A stretch of DNA of 64,000 bases from Rhizobium sullae (GTDB lineage: Bacteria; Pseudomonadota; Alphaproteobacteria; Rhizobiales; Rhizobiaceae), in the NCBI RefSeq assembly GCF_025200715.1, contig NZ_CP104144.1, positions 2,480,001 through 2,544,000 on the forward strand. Direction: 5' to 3'. Shown in pieces: positions 9,014 to 18,118 of the stretch (position 1 is its first letter; each line of letters begins with the position of its first letter). A program made the translations under genes and the position numbers. The notes beneath the pieces were generated by a model. The model had not been told where the DNA came from, did not search any database, and saw only the letters and a program-made list of their open reading frames with translations.

Positions 9014-9190
9014 CTGGGGCTCGCGCAGACCTGCCAGCAGGTTGCCTCCGTCGCCGGTATCATCGCTGGCGTCGTTGCCACGCAATTGTTCGGTCTCGAA
9101 GTCGCGTTCCCCCTCGTTGCAAGCCTTTACGGCCTATCTTTTTTAGGAGCTCTTGGCTTATGGCTCAAATCACGTCGATCATCGGGTTAA
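9014..9190 (+). pseudogene. C-terminal fragment of a membrane transporter (MFS-like)
   Basis: An open frame contains two hydrophobic segments typical of the last helices of a major-facilitator protein ([38 protein letters not shown]) ending in LKSRRSSG. There is no matching N-terminal portion upstream; the preceding sequence is the iron-operator palindrome and unrelated DNA. I read it as the 3' relic of a transporter, perhaps a siderophore exporter given the neighbours. A tiny real membrane protein is possible but less likely. Confidence 0.35.
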
Positions 9191-9219
9191 GGAGAATTTT
9201 CGTGAGGAGGAAACGTTCA

Positions 9220-10368
9220 ATGTTGCGTGCGATGATCGCCACTCTTGTCTTGATGGCGCTAGACCCAGCGATGACATTCGCCGAGGAACAGTCGTCAGCG
9301 CAAGCCCCGATCACCGTCACCGACATTGCCGGCCGCCAGGTGACGGTGAATGCGCCGGTCAAGCGCATTCTCCTTGGAGAGGGGCGGCAGCTTTATCTCA
9401 TCGCCTCGCTCGAGACGGAAGACCCATTGGCCCGCATCGTTGCATGGCGCAATGATCTGATCGAGGCCGATCCAGCCACCTATGCCCAATATCTCCAGGC
9501 CTTTCCCAGACTGGCAACGCTTCCAGCCTTCGTGGGAAAGGAGAACGGGCTGATCGATATTGAATCGACGATCGTCCAGAAGCCCGATGTGGTCTTGCTT
9601 AATCTCGAGGCGATGAGTGCCAACGAGGACGTCAAATATATCGAGAAGCTGGCGGAGTTGAAGATTCCGGTCCTCTATATCGACTTTCGTCACTATCCTT
9701 TGAAGAACACCGAACCGACCATTCGCCTCCTTGGCAAGATCATGGGGCGTGAGAACCGCGCGGAAGAAATCATTGCTTTCCGCCATCAGGCCATGGCCCG
9801 CGTCACCGATGTGCTTGCTCGCGTCGAGCCGCAACGCCCGAGAGTGTTCGTCGAACGGATCGGCGGCTATGCAGATGATTGCTGCCTGTCATTCGGTGCG
9901 GAAAACTTCGGCAAATATGTCGAACTTGCCGGCGGGCATAATATCGGCAGTGATTTGCTTCCCTCCACCTTCGGACAGCTGAACCCTGAGCAGGTGATCG
10001 CCGCCGATCCCGAGCAGGTGGTGGTCACGAGCGCCGACTGGGAAGCCTATGTGCCAGGGGGCAAGTGGATCCCGCTTGGCCCGGGCGCCGATCCCAAGGT
10101 GACCCGCAAGAAGCTCGAATGGTTCACCACTCGTAGCGCCTATACCGGCATCGCCGCGCAGAAGACGCGGAACTTCCATGGCATCTGGCACCAGTTCTAC
10201 AACAGCCCCTACGAATTCATTGCTGTCCAGCAATTAGCGAAATGGTTCCATCCGGACCTGTTTGCCGACCTTGATCCGGACGCGACATTTGCGGAGTATC
10301 ACCGCCGCTTCCTGCCCATCCCGTATCGGCCGGGCTATGCCGTCAGCCTTTCTGACAGCGCGAATTAA
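9220..10368 (+). CDS. Periplasmic iron-siderophore-type ABC substrate-binding protein (TroA/FepB-like)
   Basis: The protein has about 382 residues. Residues 1-22 are a signal peptide (MLRAMIATLVLMALDPAMTF, then AEEQ). The mature N-terminus ITVTDIAGRQVTVNAPVKRI is the classic start of helical-backbone metal/siderophore-binding proteins, followed by a long interdomain helix and GGHNIGSDLL, PEQVIAADPEQVVVTSADW. ATG 9220 has GAGGAGG 9 bases upstream. GTG 9202, with TAAGGAG 7 bases upstream, is an equally plausible start giving a more basic signal-peptide N-region. No permease or ATPase genes follow, so partners must be elsewhere. It converges with the TonB receptor gene. Confidence 0.88.
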   Translation: MLRAMIATLVLMALDPAMTFAEEQSSAQAPITVTDIAGRQVTVNAPVKRILLGEGRQLYLIASLETEDPLARIVAWRNDLIEADPATYAQYLQAFPRLATLPAFVGKENGLIDIESTIVQKPDVVLLNLEAMSANEDVKYIEKLAELKIPVLYIDFRHYPLKNTEPTIRLLGKIMGRENRAEEIIAFRHQAMARVTDVLARVEPQRPRVFVERIGGYADDCCLSFGAENFGKYVELAGGHNIGSDLLPSTFGQLNPEQVIAADPEQVVVTSADWEAYVPGGKWIPLGPGADPKVTRKKLEWFTTRSAYTGIAAQKTRNFHGIWHQFYNSPYEFIAVQQLAKWFHPDLFADLDPDATFAEYHRRFLPIPYRPGYAVSLSDSAN

Positions 10369-10411
10369 CAGGACTCCGCCACGCAATTTGCTTGCAACGG
10401 GCGAGGCTCGA

Positions 10412-10444
10412 ATAAAGGAGAGCCTCCTCTTCCCTCTCCTTTAT
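10412..10444. terminator. Hairpin between convergent iron-uptake genes, likely bidirectional terminator
   Basis: ATAAAGGAGAG (10412-10422) and CTCTCCTTTAT (10434-10444) form an 11-bp perfect stem with an 11-base loop. It lies 44 bp after the binding-protein stop and downstream of the convergent TonB receptor gene. The A/T-rich stem ends provide short T tracts on both strands. Confidence 0.55.
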
Positions 10445-10625
10445 CCGCGACGCGAGCTGAAACGAAGATTGCTTCTCTTAGCGACAATTCGCTGGTTGGC
10501 TAAAATCGCTCTTTTTTATTGGGTCCGGTCAACCGAGCAAAACAGAAGAAGTGCCGGCCTGTGGTCAGCGCTTTCCTGCACATCGCTGAGGCGGTTCGTC
10601 CGTCGATCCGGCACCCGCCCCACGA

Positions 10626-12767
10626 CTAGAAGTCAGTTGTCATCGAGACCTTCACAGTCAGCGGTGCTCCCTGCGAGATCGTGCCGAAGCTCGCAACACC
10701 GGACCAGTAATCGAGGTCGAAGACGTTCTCGACTTCGGCGCGGAACGTGACGGGCTTTTGGTTGATTTCGGTGTGATATCTGGCCCCGAGGTCAAGGCGC
10801 GTCCATGAGGGAATTTTCTGCGTGTTCGCCGTGTTGACGAACTGCTCGTCCGTGTGGATGACATTGCCGGAGAGCGTCAGCCCGGGCATGAAGGGCGTAT
10901 CCCACTCCGCTCCCAAGTTGACCTGCACCGACGGCACGCCAATCGGGGTATTCCCCTGGGTCGTTGGGCTGTTCGTTTTCGTCAACTCGCCATGGATGAA
11001 GGTCACGCCGCCAAGCACCCGGACGTCAGGCGTCACTTCACCAAAAATATTGAGCTCCACACCGCGGTTGCGCTGCTCACCGCCCTCGACGAAGACGAGG
11101 TCACTGCCGCGCGTTTCAAGCTGACCGAAGGGTTTTTCGATCTGGAATGCGCTGACCGTGATTGCCACTCGTCCGAGGTCGACCTTGGTGCCTATCTCGT
11201 ATTGTTTGGACCGATAGGGAGCGAGCGTCTCGCCGGCATTGACGGCTGTCGTGGGAGCGGTATCGCCGACGCTCAGGCCTTCGACATAGTTGGCGTAGAG
11301 GGCGACGTTCTCCCATGGCTTGACGACGATCCCGACCAGTGGGGTCAATGCGCTCTCATCGGAAGAGGTGGTGACGTCGCCCGTGACCGGGCTGAAGTTT
11401 TCGGTATCGATATGCTGCCAGCGCCCACCCAGCGTCAATTGCACACGCTCGTCAAGCATTGACATCGTGTCGGAGAGAGCAAAACCGTAGAAGTTGTTCT
11501 CCGACACTTTCGGCACGTGGCTCGGTTGCGGCACGTCCTGTTCGGGGCGGGGAAGCGGATCAAAGAGATTTGTGAGTTGAGCCGTACCCGAGTTCGAGCC
11601 TCGATTGAGGGTCTGCTGGAGACCACTGACCTGGAACGTGACAGCGTGTTCCACGGCCTCCGTGTCGAACTCAGCCCTTATGCCTGTCTCGGCCGTGAGC
11701 CGGTCGACATCGAAAATGAAATTCTGCGGCGTGATGCTTACGTCGCCGGCGGAATTGAGAATGGTTGGCGTGCCGAAGAGGCGCTCGACGCGCGAGTTGC
11801 CGCCGCCAACGGCACCAAACACCGTCACGGTGTCGCTAAGATCGTATTCGACCCGCCCCAGCCAGGACAGATCCTCGCTCTTCGACCACTCCCACGGTTC
11901 CTGAACGTTTGAGCGGCCATCTGGCGCGTCTGGAATTTCGATTCCAGCCATCGGAAAGAACGGACGCTGCGGAGCGTCGAAGTCTTCGCGCTGGCCGATG
12001 ATGTCGAGTGTTGCCCTCAGATCTTCGCCCTCGTAGTCGAGCGCCAGAGCGCCGACCGCAATGTCGCGCGACTGATTGTCGATCGGCGTGTCACCACCAT
12101 GAAAACTGCCGTTGAAGCGCGCGCCGAACTGGCGTTCCTCGCCGAAACGGCGGCTGAGATCCAGATGGATTCCGCCGTAGAGATCCGAAGCATAGTCGGT
12201 TGTCACCCGTGTCAAGTCGACGTCTGAAGCGCGCTTCGGCACGATATTGATGGTGCCGCCGACGCTGCTGTTCGGCGAGATACCATAAAGAAGCGCCGTT
12301 GGCCCCTTGAGCACCTCCACACGCTCTGCATAGTCCGTGAACAGCCGGTAAGTCGGCGCGACACCAAATACCCCATCGAAGGCGATTTCACCGAAGTTCC
12401 CCTCGTTGAGCGGGAAGCCCCTGACGTAGAAGGAGTCGAGCATGCCGCCTGACGCATGGGTGCTTCTCACCGATGGATCATTGGCCACAACATCGGCCAC
12501 CGTCTGGGCGCCTTGATTTTCGATCGTCTCTGCGGTGTAGCTGGTGATGTTGAACGGCGTGTCGACGAAGTCTCGGTTGCCGAGCAACCCAACGCGACCG
12601 CCACGCGCCACCTGTCCGCCCGGATATTCTTCCGGAGCCGTGCCGATCGTCGATGTCGAAGACCCCGCCTTGACTTCGATGCGCTCCAACGCCGTGGCAT
12701 CTTGCGCCAGTGCAGCGCGGCTTGCCGTTGCCAGCAAAACAGCGAGCAGTCCAAGACGCAGTTCCAT
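10626..12767 (-). CDS. TonB-dependent siderophore receptor
   Basis: The protein has 713 residues. A signal peptide (MELRLGLLAVLLATASRAAL) is followed by a TonB-box-like segment (ATALERIEV). A plug domain comes next (FNITSYTAETIENQGAQTVA; YRLFTDYAERVEVLKGPTAL; GGTINIVPKRA), then a beta-barrel of about 550 residues ending in the outer-membrane signature Phe (VKVSMTTDF). It imports ferric siderophores across the outer membrane, driven by TonB-ExbBD. A GAGGGG site precedes ATG 12767. A TGA-N9-TCA iron operator overlaps a TTGACA -35-like hexamer about 70-85 bp upstream. It pairs functionally with the binding protein at 9220. Confidence 0.95.
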   Translation of the reverse strand: MELRLGLLAVLLATASRAALAQDATALERIEVKAGSSTSTIGTAPEEYPGGQVARGGRVGLLGNRDFVDTPFNITSYTAETIENQGAQTVADVVANDPSVRSTHASGGMLDSFYVRGFPLNEGNFGEIAFDGVFGVAPTYRLFTDYAERVEVLKGPTALLYGISPNSSVGGTINIVPKRASDVDLTRVTTDYASDLYGGIHLDLSRRFGEERQFGARFNGSFHGGDTPIDNQSRDIAVGALALDYEGEDLRATLDIIGQREDFDAPQRPFFPMAGIEIPDAPDGRSNVQEPWEWSKSEDLSWLGRVEYDLSDTVTVFGAVGGGNSRVERLFGTPTILNSAGDVSITPQNFIFDVDRLTAETGIRAEFDTEAVEHAVTFQVSGLQQTLNRGSNSGTAQLTNLFDPLPRPEQDVPQPSHVPKVSENNFYGFALSDTMSMLDERVQLTLGGRWQHIDTENFSPVTGDVTTSSDESALTPLVGIVVKPWENVALYANYVEGLSVGDTAPTTAVNAGETLAPYRSKQYEIGTKVDLGRVAITVSAFQIEKPFGQLETRGSDLVFVEGGEQRNRGVELNIFGEVTPDVRVLGGVTFIHGELTKTNSPTTQGNTPIGVPSVQVNLGAEWDTPFMPGLTLSGNVIHTDEQFVNTANTQKIPSWTRLDLGARYHTEINQKPVTFRAEVENVFDLDYWSGVASFGTISQGAPLTVKVSMTTDF

Positions 12768-12836
12768 ATACAGCCCCTCTCATGCGTGAACCAAATAAGC
12801 ACTATGCTCGGTTGGTTTCAGGGGTGTTAGATAACA

Positions 12837-12851
12837 TGACTATAATTGTCA
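12837..12851 (-). promoter_or_regulatory. RirA-type iron-responsive operator overlapping a -35 element
   Basis: TGA-CTATAATTG-TCA matches the TGA-N9-TCA IRO consensus. On the minus strand TTGACA (12852-12847) overlaps it, so a bound regulator would block the TonB-receptor promoter. The -10 is not clear (a weak TAACAC at 12829-12824). Confidence 0.55.
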
Positions 12852-13312
12852 ACATATTCGAGGATCGGTGCAGTATCGTTCCAAGGAACGTTGCCGGTGA
12901 TGCCAAGATGCACCCGTGGGGGCCGCCGCAATAGGTCAGGAGTGCTCCAGGACTTCAGTGTTCTCGGCACCCTTCTCCGCCTTCACCAAGGTCGCGTCCC
13001 GGCTGGTGTTGGCTGCGTGCAATCGCATTGGTTCGGTATTCTCGGCCTGCGATTGCAGCCGGGTTTGAACAGCCGGTTGGCGGAGCAAATCAACCCGTGA
13101 ACGCACACCATCTGGCGAAGGCGATTCCCCTGGAAAATAGCAAGGGATGCTTTGTCCGTGGAATGTGAAGCGCGGTCTCAGACGCATCGAGAATCTCGTT
13201 TGCGCTAAATTCCTGTTTTCGGTCATCTTAGGGCATGATGTGCTGCGCGAACGCCTGCGATCCCCAAATGAACCATCTGGAAGTGGCTCTCGAGCAGCAA
13301 CCGGGTTGCTGC
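12852..13312. other. Intergenic stretch with no recognised gene
   Basis: About 460 bp between the TonB-receptor promoter and the end of the NmrA-like gene. Open frames here (for example minus 12936-13226) have no family features or ribosome site. I see no tRNA, repeat or strong hairpin. Confidence 0.5.
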
Positions 13313-14065
13313 CTAACCGGCCATTTTCAGAAACAGCCAGTCTAAATACCGTCGTGAAGACGTACGTGCGCCCTGGCTAGGCAGGAGAGTGTCGTCATTT
13401 AGTTCGACACCATAGTAAGACGCTTTGTCATCGCTAATGACCTGGCGTCGGTCTTCATTTGCTGCCAAGTGCATACGGGCAATCTCGTCAAGACCAAACC
13501 GCTCCGGTCCGGCAATCTCCACTGTGTCATTGCTTGCGGCACCTAGCGCCAATTCCGCCAATACATCGCTGACATCAGCCGCGGATATGGGCTGTATCGA
13601 GGCTGGTGGAAGCCGGAATCCACCGCCATTTGCACCCATATCAATCACACCGCCTATGAACTCGAAAAACTGCGTAGAATGGAGAATAGTATAGGGTTTT
13701 CGCGACGCTCGGATAAGATTCTCCTGTACCATCTTTGCCCGGAAATAGTCACTCTCGACCAGGCGAGGCGTTCCCACCACGGAGAGCGCCAAATAGTGTC
13801 CCACGCCTGCATCAACGGAAGCAGCAAGAAGATTTCTGGTGGAGGTTTTAAAAAAAGCCAAGGCAGAATTATCGCCAAATGACGCGGCATTGGTAACGTC
13901 GATGACAACGTCCGCTCCAGCCACAGCGGCTTCAAGGCCTTCGCCCGTGACACTATTAACCCCGAAAGACGGAGATGCTGGGATTACCTCGATACCTCTG
14001 CGTTGAAGATTCTGAACGAGTGGCGCTCCGATAAGTCCGCTCGCACCCATAACCGTTATTTTCAT
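13313..14065 (-). CDS. NmrA-like NAD(P)-binding SDR protein, paralogue 1
   Basis: The protein has about 250 residues. The Rossmann motif GASGLIG is near the N-terminus (MKITVMGASGLIGAPLV). An atypical-SDR/NmrA pattern follows (VVIDVTNAASFGDNSALAFF; HYLALSVVGTPRL; YTILHSTQFFEF; VEIAGPERFGLDEIAR). The start is ATG 14065 with GGGGAG 7 bases upstream. Such proteins bind NAD(P)H and act as reductases or redox-sensing regulators in the cytoplasm. It is the most diverged of three paralogues in the window (others at 14731 and 27833) and lies downstream of a cupin gene. Confidence 0.85.
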   Translation of the reverse strand: MKITVMGASGLIGAPLVQNLQRRGIEVIPASPSFGVNSVTGEGLEAAVAGADVVIDVTNAASFGDNSALAFFKTSTRNLLAASVDAGVGHYLALSVVGTPRLVESDYFRAKMVQENLIRASRKPYTILHSTQFFEFIGGVIDMGANGGGFRLPPASIQPISAADVSDVLAELALGAASNDTVEIAGPERFGLDEIARMHLAANEDRRQVISDDKASYYGVELNDDTLLPSQGARTSSRRYLDWLFLKMAG

Positions 14066-14218
14066 CAACTTGCTCCCCTTGATTATTTCGGTGCGTCGGT
14101 TTTAGCCCGGTCGCAGCGAGCAAAGGCTGCGACCATTCCTCCGGCGACCGAAAAAGCGGCGCCTCCTTCCAACCCATGAACAAAAACAAGGCCGCATGGT
14201 TTTGTGTCGCACGGAAGA

Positions 14219-14623
14219 TCACTCGACCGGCATGACGACCGGAGCGTCCTTGTTCTTCAGCAGCACAACGATAAATTTCGCCGGTTTGGACGTACTCGCG
14301 TTGCGACTGACCAAGTGAATGTCGGAAGGACCTTCATAGTAAGTCTCCCCTGGCGACAAGGTGACTTCTTTTTCACCTTTCACCTGCATCACGATCGAGC
14401 CTTCGAGAACGTAGACGAATGCGTTTGCATCGTGTTTGTGAATAGGCGAAGAGCCGCCCGGCTCGTACTTAACTGATATCATCAGCCCCTCCTTGCCAGG
14501 ATAATTTGGCAGGTCTTTTTGCATGAGCGGTGTCACGATTGCACCATCCTCAGCGGCAGCTGCGAAAGTGCCCAGAAGGCCAACAGTTGCTGACACAACC
14601 AGTGTTAACAAAACTGATCTCAT
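14219..14623 (-). CDS. Exported small cupin protein, paralogue 1
   Basis: The protein has 134 residues from ATG 14623 (AAGGAT upstream). A signal peptide (MRSVLLTLVVSATVGLLGTF, then AAAAED) precedes a single cupin domain. That domain has PGGSSPIHKHDANAFVYVLEG, with metal-binding His residues in the PIHKHD segment, and GETYYEGPSDIHLVSRN. It should be periplasmic; the enzymatic role is unknown. It is encoded about 110 bp after the NmrA-like gene at 15486 on the same strand. A second NmrA-cupin pair (28588 and 27757) repeats this order, so the two genes probably act together. Confidence 0.85.
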   Translation of the reverse strand: MRSVLLTLVVSATVGLLGTFAAAAEDGAIVTPLMQKDLPNYPGKEGLMISVKYEPGGSSPIHKHDANAFVYVLEGSIVMQVKGEKEVTLSPGETYYEGPSDIHLVSRNASTSKPAKFIVVLLKNKDAPVVMPVE

Positions 14624-14730
14624 TGTCGTAATCCTTTTGGTTTTGAATGCATCTGTGCGTGACGCAAAGCGCGTTCGATCTCGAATGTGCCGAGGCCAAC
14701 ATTCACTTGGCCAGGGTGTCGCTGATGGGT

Positions 14731-15486
14731 TCACTTCGGTTGCCGGGATTGCCGGAACCATTCTTCGAAGTCGATCCTGCCAAGCCGTGCGCCTTCCCCA
14801 GGCACAAGAGACTGGTCATTCAGTTCGGTGCCGAAATAGCGAGCATGAACATCTGCCTCGACAGTCCGGGGATCATTGTTTGCTTTGAGATACCGCGCAA
14901 TGATCTCGTTCATGGGAGCGCGCTCGGGTCCAGCAATCTCGATTGTTCCGTTGAGCGGCTTGCCGAGAACGACGTCGGCCATGACGTCAGCTACATCGTC
15001 GGATGCGATAGGCTGGAAAGATGCAGGAGAAAGGCGAGCGACTGTACCCACTGTTGCTGCATCGGCAATGCCCTTGAGGAATTCGAAGAACTGCGTGGAA
15101 TGGACGATTGTGTAAGGGATCGGGGAGGCCTTGACGAGTTGCTCCTGAACAAGTTTGGCCCTCATATAGCCGCTTTCCGGAAGCCGCTCTGTTCCTACGA
15201 TGGAAAGAGCAATGTGATGCTTCACGCCGGCCTTTGCCTCGGCAGCCAGCAGATTGTGGCCCGCCGTTTTGAAGAATTCGAGAACCGCCTCGTCTTCGAA
15301 AGAAGGCGAGTTGGCGAGATCAAGCACGACGTCGCAACTTGCTAGCACTTCATCAAGACCTTCTCCGGTGATCGTATTGACCCCGGAATTTGGTGAGGCA
15401 GCCAGTACATCGTGTCCCTTGGCCCGCAACCGTGCAACGGTCTTTGACCCGATAAGGCCGGTCCCGCCAATCACAACAATTTTCAT
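14731..15486 (-). CDS. NmrA-like NAD(P)-binding SDR protein, paralogue 2
   Basis: The protein has 251 residues and begins MKIVVIGGTGLIGSKTVARL with Rossmann GGTGLIG. It then has the same landmarks as its paralogues: SGVNTITGEGLDEVLASCDV, HHIALSIVGTERL, YTIVHSTQFFEF and IEIAGPERAPMNEI. GAGGG lies before ATG 15486. It is much closer to the copy at 27833-28588 than to the one at 13313, with the first 17 residues identical. It precedes a cupin gene, as the other copy does. A cytoplasmic oxidoreductase or redox sensor is the likely role; the substrate is unknown. Confidence 0.87.
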   Translation of the reverse strand: MKIVVIGGTGLIGSKTVARLRAKGHDVLAASPNSGVNTITGEGLDEVLASCDVVLDLANSPSFEDEAVLEFFKTAGHNLLAAEAKAGVKHHIALSIVGTERLPESGYMRAKLVQEQLVKASPIPYTIVHSTQFFEFLKGIADAATVGTVARLSPASFQPIASDDVADVMADVVLGKPLNGTIEIAGPERAPMNEIIARYLKANNDPRTVEADVHARYFGTELNDQSLVPGEGARLGRIDFEEWFRQSRQPK

Positions 15487-15904
15487 ATCGGATGTCCCTC
15501 ATAACTTGAATTTTCAGATCATTTCGATCGCTTCAGATTCAGATAATGACGGGAGCGGCACATTCATTCTATCGTGCATGGGGCATAGCGTTCTAGTCGC
15601 CGGGTTTAGCCAAGCCATCCTCAAGTCTAGGAATACGCGACGCGACTGTGGCGACCGGACGCAAGGAGTCGTTTTCGCGACAAAAAAATGCCTTCACTGT
15701 AAAAAAACGAAGGCGTGGCAAATTTCAAATCCGTGGTGCAAGTGATTTGACGCATTCATCAACTACGATCAAATCGCGGTATCACAGATGGCAACTGGCG
15801 AACTTTGCCATGAATGTACCAGCAGTTGGGATCTCGCAGCGCAGAAGCAAAAGGCGCAGATTGGAAGTCTGAACTTTCGCAATCGGCAGCTCAACTTTCG
15901 CGAT
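15487..15904. other. Intergenic stretch with no recognised gene
   Basis: About 420 bp upstream of the NmrA paralogue 2 start. Only short unconvincing frames are present. It borders the pseudogene remnants that begin at 15905 and may be further decayed sequence. Confidence 0.4.
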
Positions 15905-16187
15905 CTAGTCTGGCAGCCCTGCCTTTCGCAACCCTTCCGCGAGCAGTGCGAGATCGTCCGGTCTACGTTGGTTGTCAATCCGTTAGATTGGAGATGCGTA
16001 GCATCGGATGGAGCTAGCGCAAACGGTTCATCGCCTCCTGTGCCTTGTCGCTCCGGCCAGCGAGCGCATGGTTTGCAGCGCTGGTGGTCACAGCCACGAG
16101 GAAGGTTGGCATATAGTTGAATGATTTTTCCGCCCTTAACGACGCTTCGTCGAACCGCCTTGCAAACAAATGCGCCATTGCCATCCC
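15905..16187 (-). pseudogene. C-terminal remnant of a TPR-containing regulator (adenylate-cyclase-like or transcriptional)
   Basis: The minus strand encodes MAMAHLFARRFDEASLRAEK, then LVAVTTSAANHALAGRSDKA and QEAMNRLR. This is the typical TPR tail of rhizobial cyclase/regulator proteins. It is followed by a stop codon where a Gln is expected and, after another frame change, by RPDDLALLAEGLRKAGLPD ending at 15905. That last piece matches the usual extreme C-terminus of the family. A nonsense mutation plus a frameshift and the loss of everything upstream make this a clear relic. It abuts a histidine-kinase relic on the opposite strand near 16187. Confidence 0.6.
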
Positions 16188-16633
16188 GGTCTGCAAGAAC
16201 TCCCGGTTGTCCGAGGTGATCGTATCCAGTTGCAGCAGGCGATCGTTACCCTGATGGTCAACAGCATTCAGGCCATGAAGGTCACGTCCCCAATTCAACG
16301 TGAGATTCATCTCGAAACAGGTTTAAACGAAACCGGCCGTATCGCGTTTTCAATCAGGGATACCGGGACTGGCATTCCCCTTGATCACATGGATCAGATA
16401 TTTGATGGGTTCTTCACTACCAAGGAAGGCGGCCTGGCATAGGACTGGCCATTTGCCAGTCGATCATCAGAGCCCATGGTGGGGAGATAACCGCTTCGAA
16501 CCATCCGCAAGGCGGTGCCCGGTTCCACTTCTCGCTACCCGCCGACGGCATTGCTAACGGCCAGTTTCACAAATGCCTTTCCAACTGCCCCTGTCTTCAG
16601 GCACAGGACGACAAAATCGATCGTATAATTTAA
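16188..16633 (+). pseudogene. C-terminal remnant of a histidine kinase (HATPase domain)
   Basis: The plus strand reads LPVVRGDRIQLQQAIVTLMV and NSIQAM (N box), then FSIRDTGTGIPLDHMDQIFD (G1 box) and GFFTTKEGG. One base is then missing (GGCATAGG where a Gly-Ile-Gly stretch is expected near 16437). The frame changes to GLAICQSIIRAHGGEITASN and ARFHFSLPADG, with a stop at 16631. The dimerisation domain and all sensor parts are absent. The fragment begins exactly where the oppositely oriented TPR relic ends, so the junction is a rearrangement point. Confidence 0.75.
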
Positions 16634-16832
16634 TGCGACTTCAGCCATTGTCATCTCCGTCCGCGGCGCTCTCGCCGGCGTCCGTTCCGGTTCATGACGC
16701 GAGCCGTATGACAAGACCTATACCGTGGTATGGCTCACCCTACTCCTCGACTCAATTTACCGCGAACACCCCCCGACATAGCGTCATTGATGCCTTGTGT
16801 AAGGCGGCGATCAGTAAACACAGGAGACGGAC

Positions 16833-17750
16833 ATGAATCTGGACATTACCCCACAACCCGCTAGGTCGGTACCCGAAGAGTTGGTTCCGTCGCGCTACGC
16901 GGTGCGGATCGGCGAGATTGACGTGCTGGTTGTCAGCGATGGAGTACTGCCGCTCCCAACCGTGATGTTGGGCCACAACGCCGACCCGGCCGCCCGGGCC
17001 GCCTGGCTGGGCGACATGTTCCTGCCGCCGGACGCCTTCGACTGGGCGCTGAACGTGGTCGTCGTGCGCAGCGGCGGGCAGACCATACTCATCGACGCTG
17101 GGCTGGGACTCGACCCGGACTTGAACCTGCCGCGGGCCGGGCAGTTGATAAAGCGACTGGAGGCCGCCGGCATCGATCTTGCATCCGTGACCGACGTGGT
17201 GCTGACCCACATGCACATGGACCACGTTGGCGGGCTGCTCGTCGACGGGGTGAAGGAACGGCTGAATCCGGACCTGCGGATCCATGTGGCCGCGGCCGAG
17301 GTCAAATTTTGGAAGTCGCCCGATTTCTCGCGCGTCTCGATGCCGGCGGGCTTCCCGGACGCGCTTCGGGCGGCCGCCAAGCGGTTCAGCAAAGAGTACC
17401 AGAGCCAGCTGCGGTTGTTCGAGGATGAGCACGAGGTGGCGCCGGGCGTGGTCGTCTCTCGGACCGGCGGCCACACCCCCGGGCACAGCGTGGTCCGCGT
17501 GGCCTCAGGCAACGACCGGCTGATGTTTGCCGGCGACGCCGTGTTCGCGGTCGGCTTCGACCACCCCGACTGGCACAACGGTTTCGAACATGACCCCGAG
17601 GAGGCTGCCCGCGTTCGGGTCCGGCTTTTGCAGGAGCTGGCAGCGAGCGGCGAACTGCTGGTGGCAACTCATATGCCGTTTCCTTCCGTTGGCCACGTCG
17701 CAGTCGACGGCAACGCCTTTCGTTGGGTACCGGTCTTCTGGGACTACTGA
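16833..17750 (+). CDS. Metallo-beta-lactamase-fold hydrolase
   Basis: The protein has 305 residues. The zinc-binding motif HMHMDH is at residues 126-131 (VVLTHMHMDHVGG), preceded by the strand TILIDAGLG. Further ligands are likely His in TGGHTPGHSVV and Asp in LMFAGDAVF, and a final His near ATHMPFPSVGH. No signal peptide is visible, so it is probably cytoplasmic. Length and motifs resemble quorum-quenching lactonase or related hydrolases, but the substrate cannot be assigned. It has an AGGAGACGG-type site before the ATG, and its third-codon positions look more GC-rich than the neighbouring remnants, which may indicate a separate origin. Confidence 0.9.
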   Translation: MNLDITPQPARSVPEELVPSRYAVRIGEIDVLVVSDGVLPLPTVMLGHNADPAARAAWLGDMFLPPDAFDWALNVVVVRSGGQTILIDAGLGLDPDLNLPRAGQLIKRLEAAGIDLASVTDVVLTHMHMDHVGGLLVDGVKERLNPDLRIHVAAAEVKFWKSPDFSRVSMPAGFPDALRAAAKRFSKEYQSQLRLFEDEHEVAPGVVVSRTGGHTPGHSVVRVASGNDRLMFAGDAVFAVGFDHPDWHNGFEHDPEEAARVRVRLLQELAASGELLVATHMPFPSVGHVAVDGNAFRWVPVFWDY

Positions 17751-18118
17751 CCGCCATTGGGTTAAGCAGGAATACACGTCTGCCAGCGCTGAACGAATCA
17801 GCGGTGTACTACATCGTCATATCCTTGCTGCGGCGAAAAATGCGGCCGAGCGTGCCACAGATCCGGCACATCTAGCGAGGTCCGGTGATAGCCCGGACCT
17901 CGCCTCAAGGTGGCCGCGTGCATCCCTCACACTGCCAATTACGGTCGATTTGGCCCGATTGGCCGATGATCTGTGGGCGATATACCGTCGTATGACCGAT
18001 ACTTCGTTCAGTAGCGACCTTTCGCCTACCGTCTCAAACTCCTCTCGTCCAATGCGCTCATTGAGGTGCCGCCTCTGAGGCAGCGCCGCACAAGCATCCA
18101 CTTTCGGAGAACGTAGTC
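17751..18118. other. Intergenic stretch with no recognised gene
   Basis: About 370 bp between the metallo-hydrolase and the Tat-exported hydrolase. Frames on both strands lack family features. A promoter for the downstream gene is expected here but I cannot define it. Confidence 0.4.

Noticed and set aside
12936..13226. 96-codon minus frame in the gap before the NmrA gene
   Set aside because: No ribosome site, no recognisable domain and unusual composition.
17817..18101. 94-codon minus frame upstream of the Tat-exported hydrolase
   Set aside because: No family pattern and no ribosome site; treated as intergenic.
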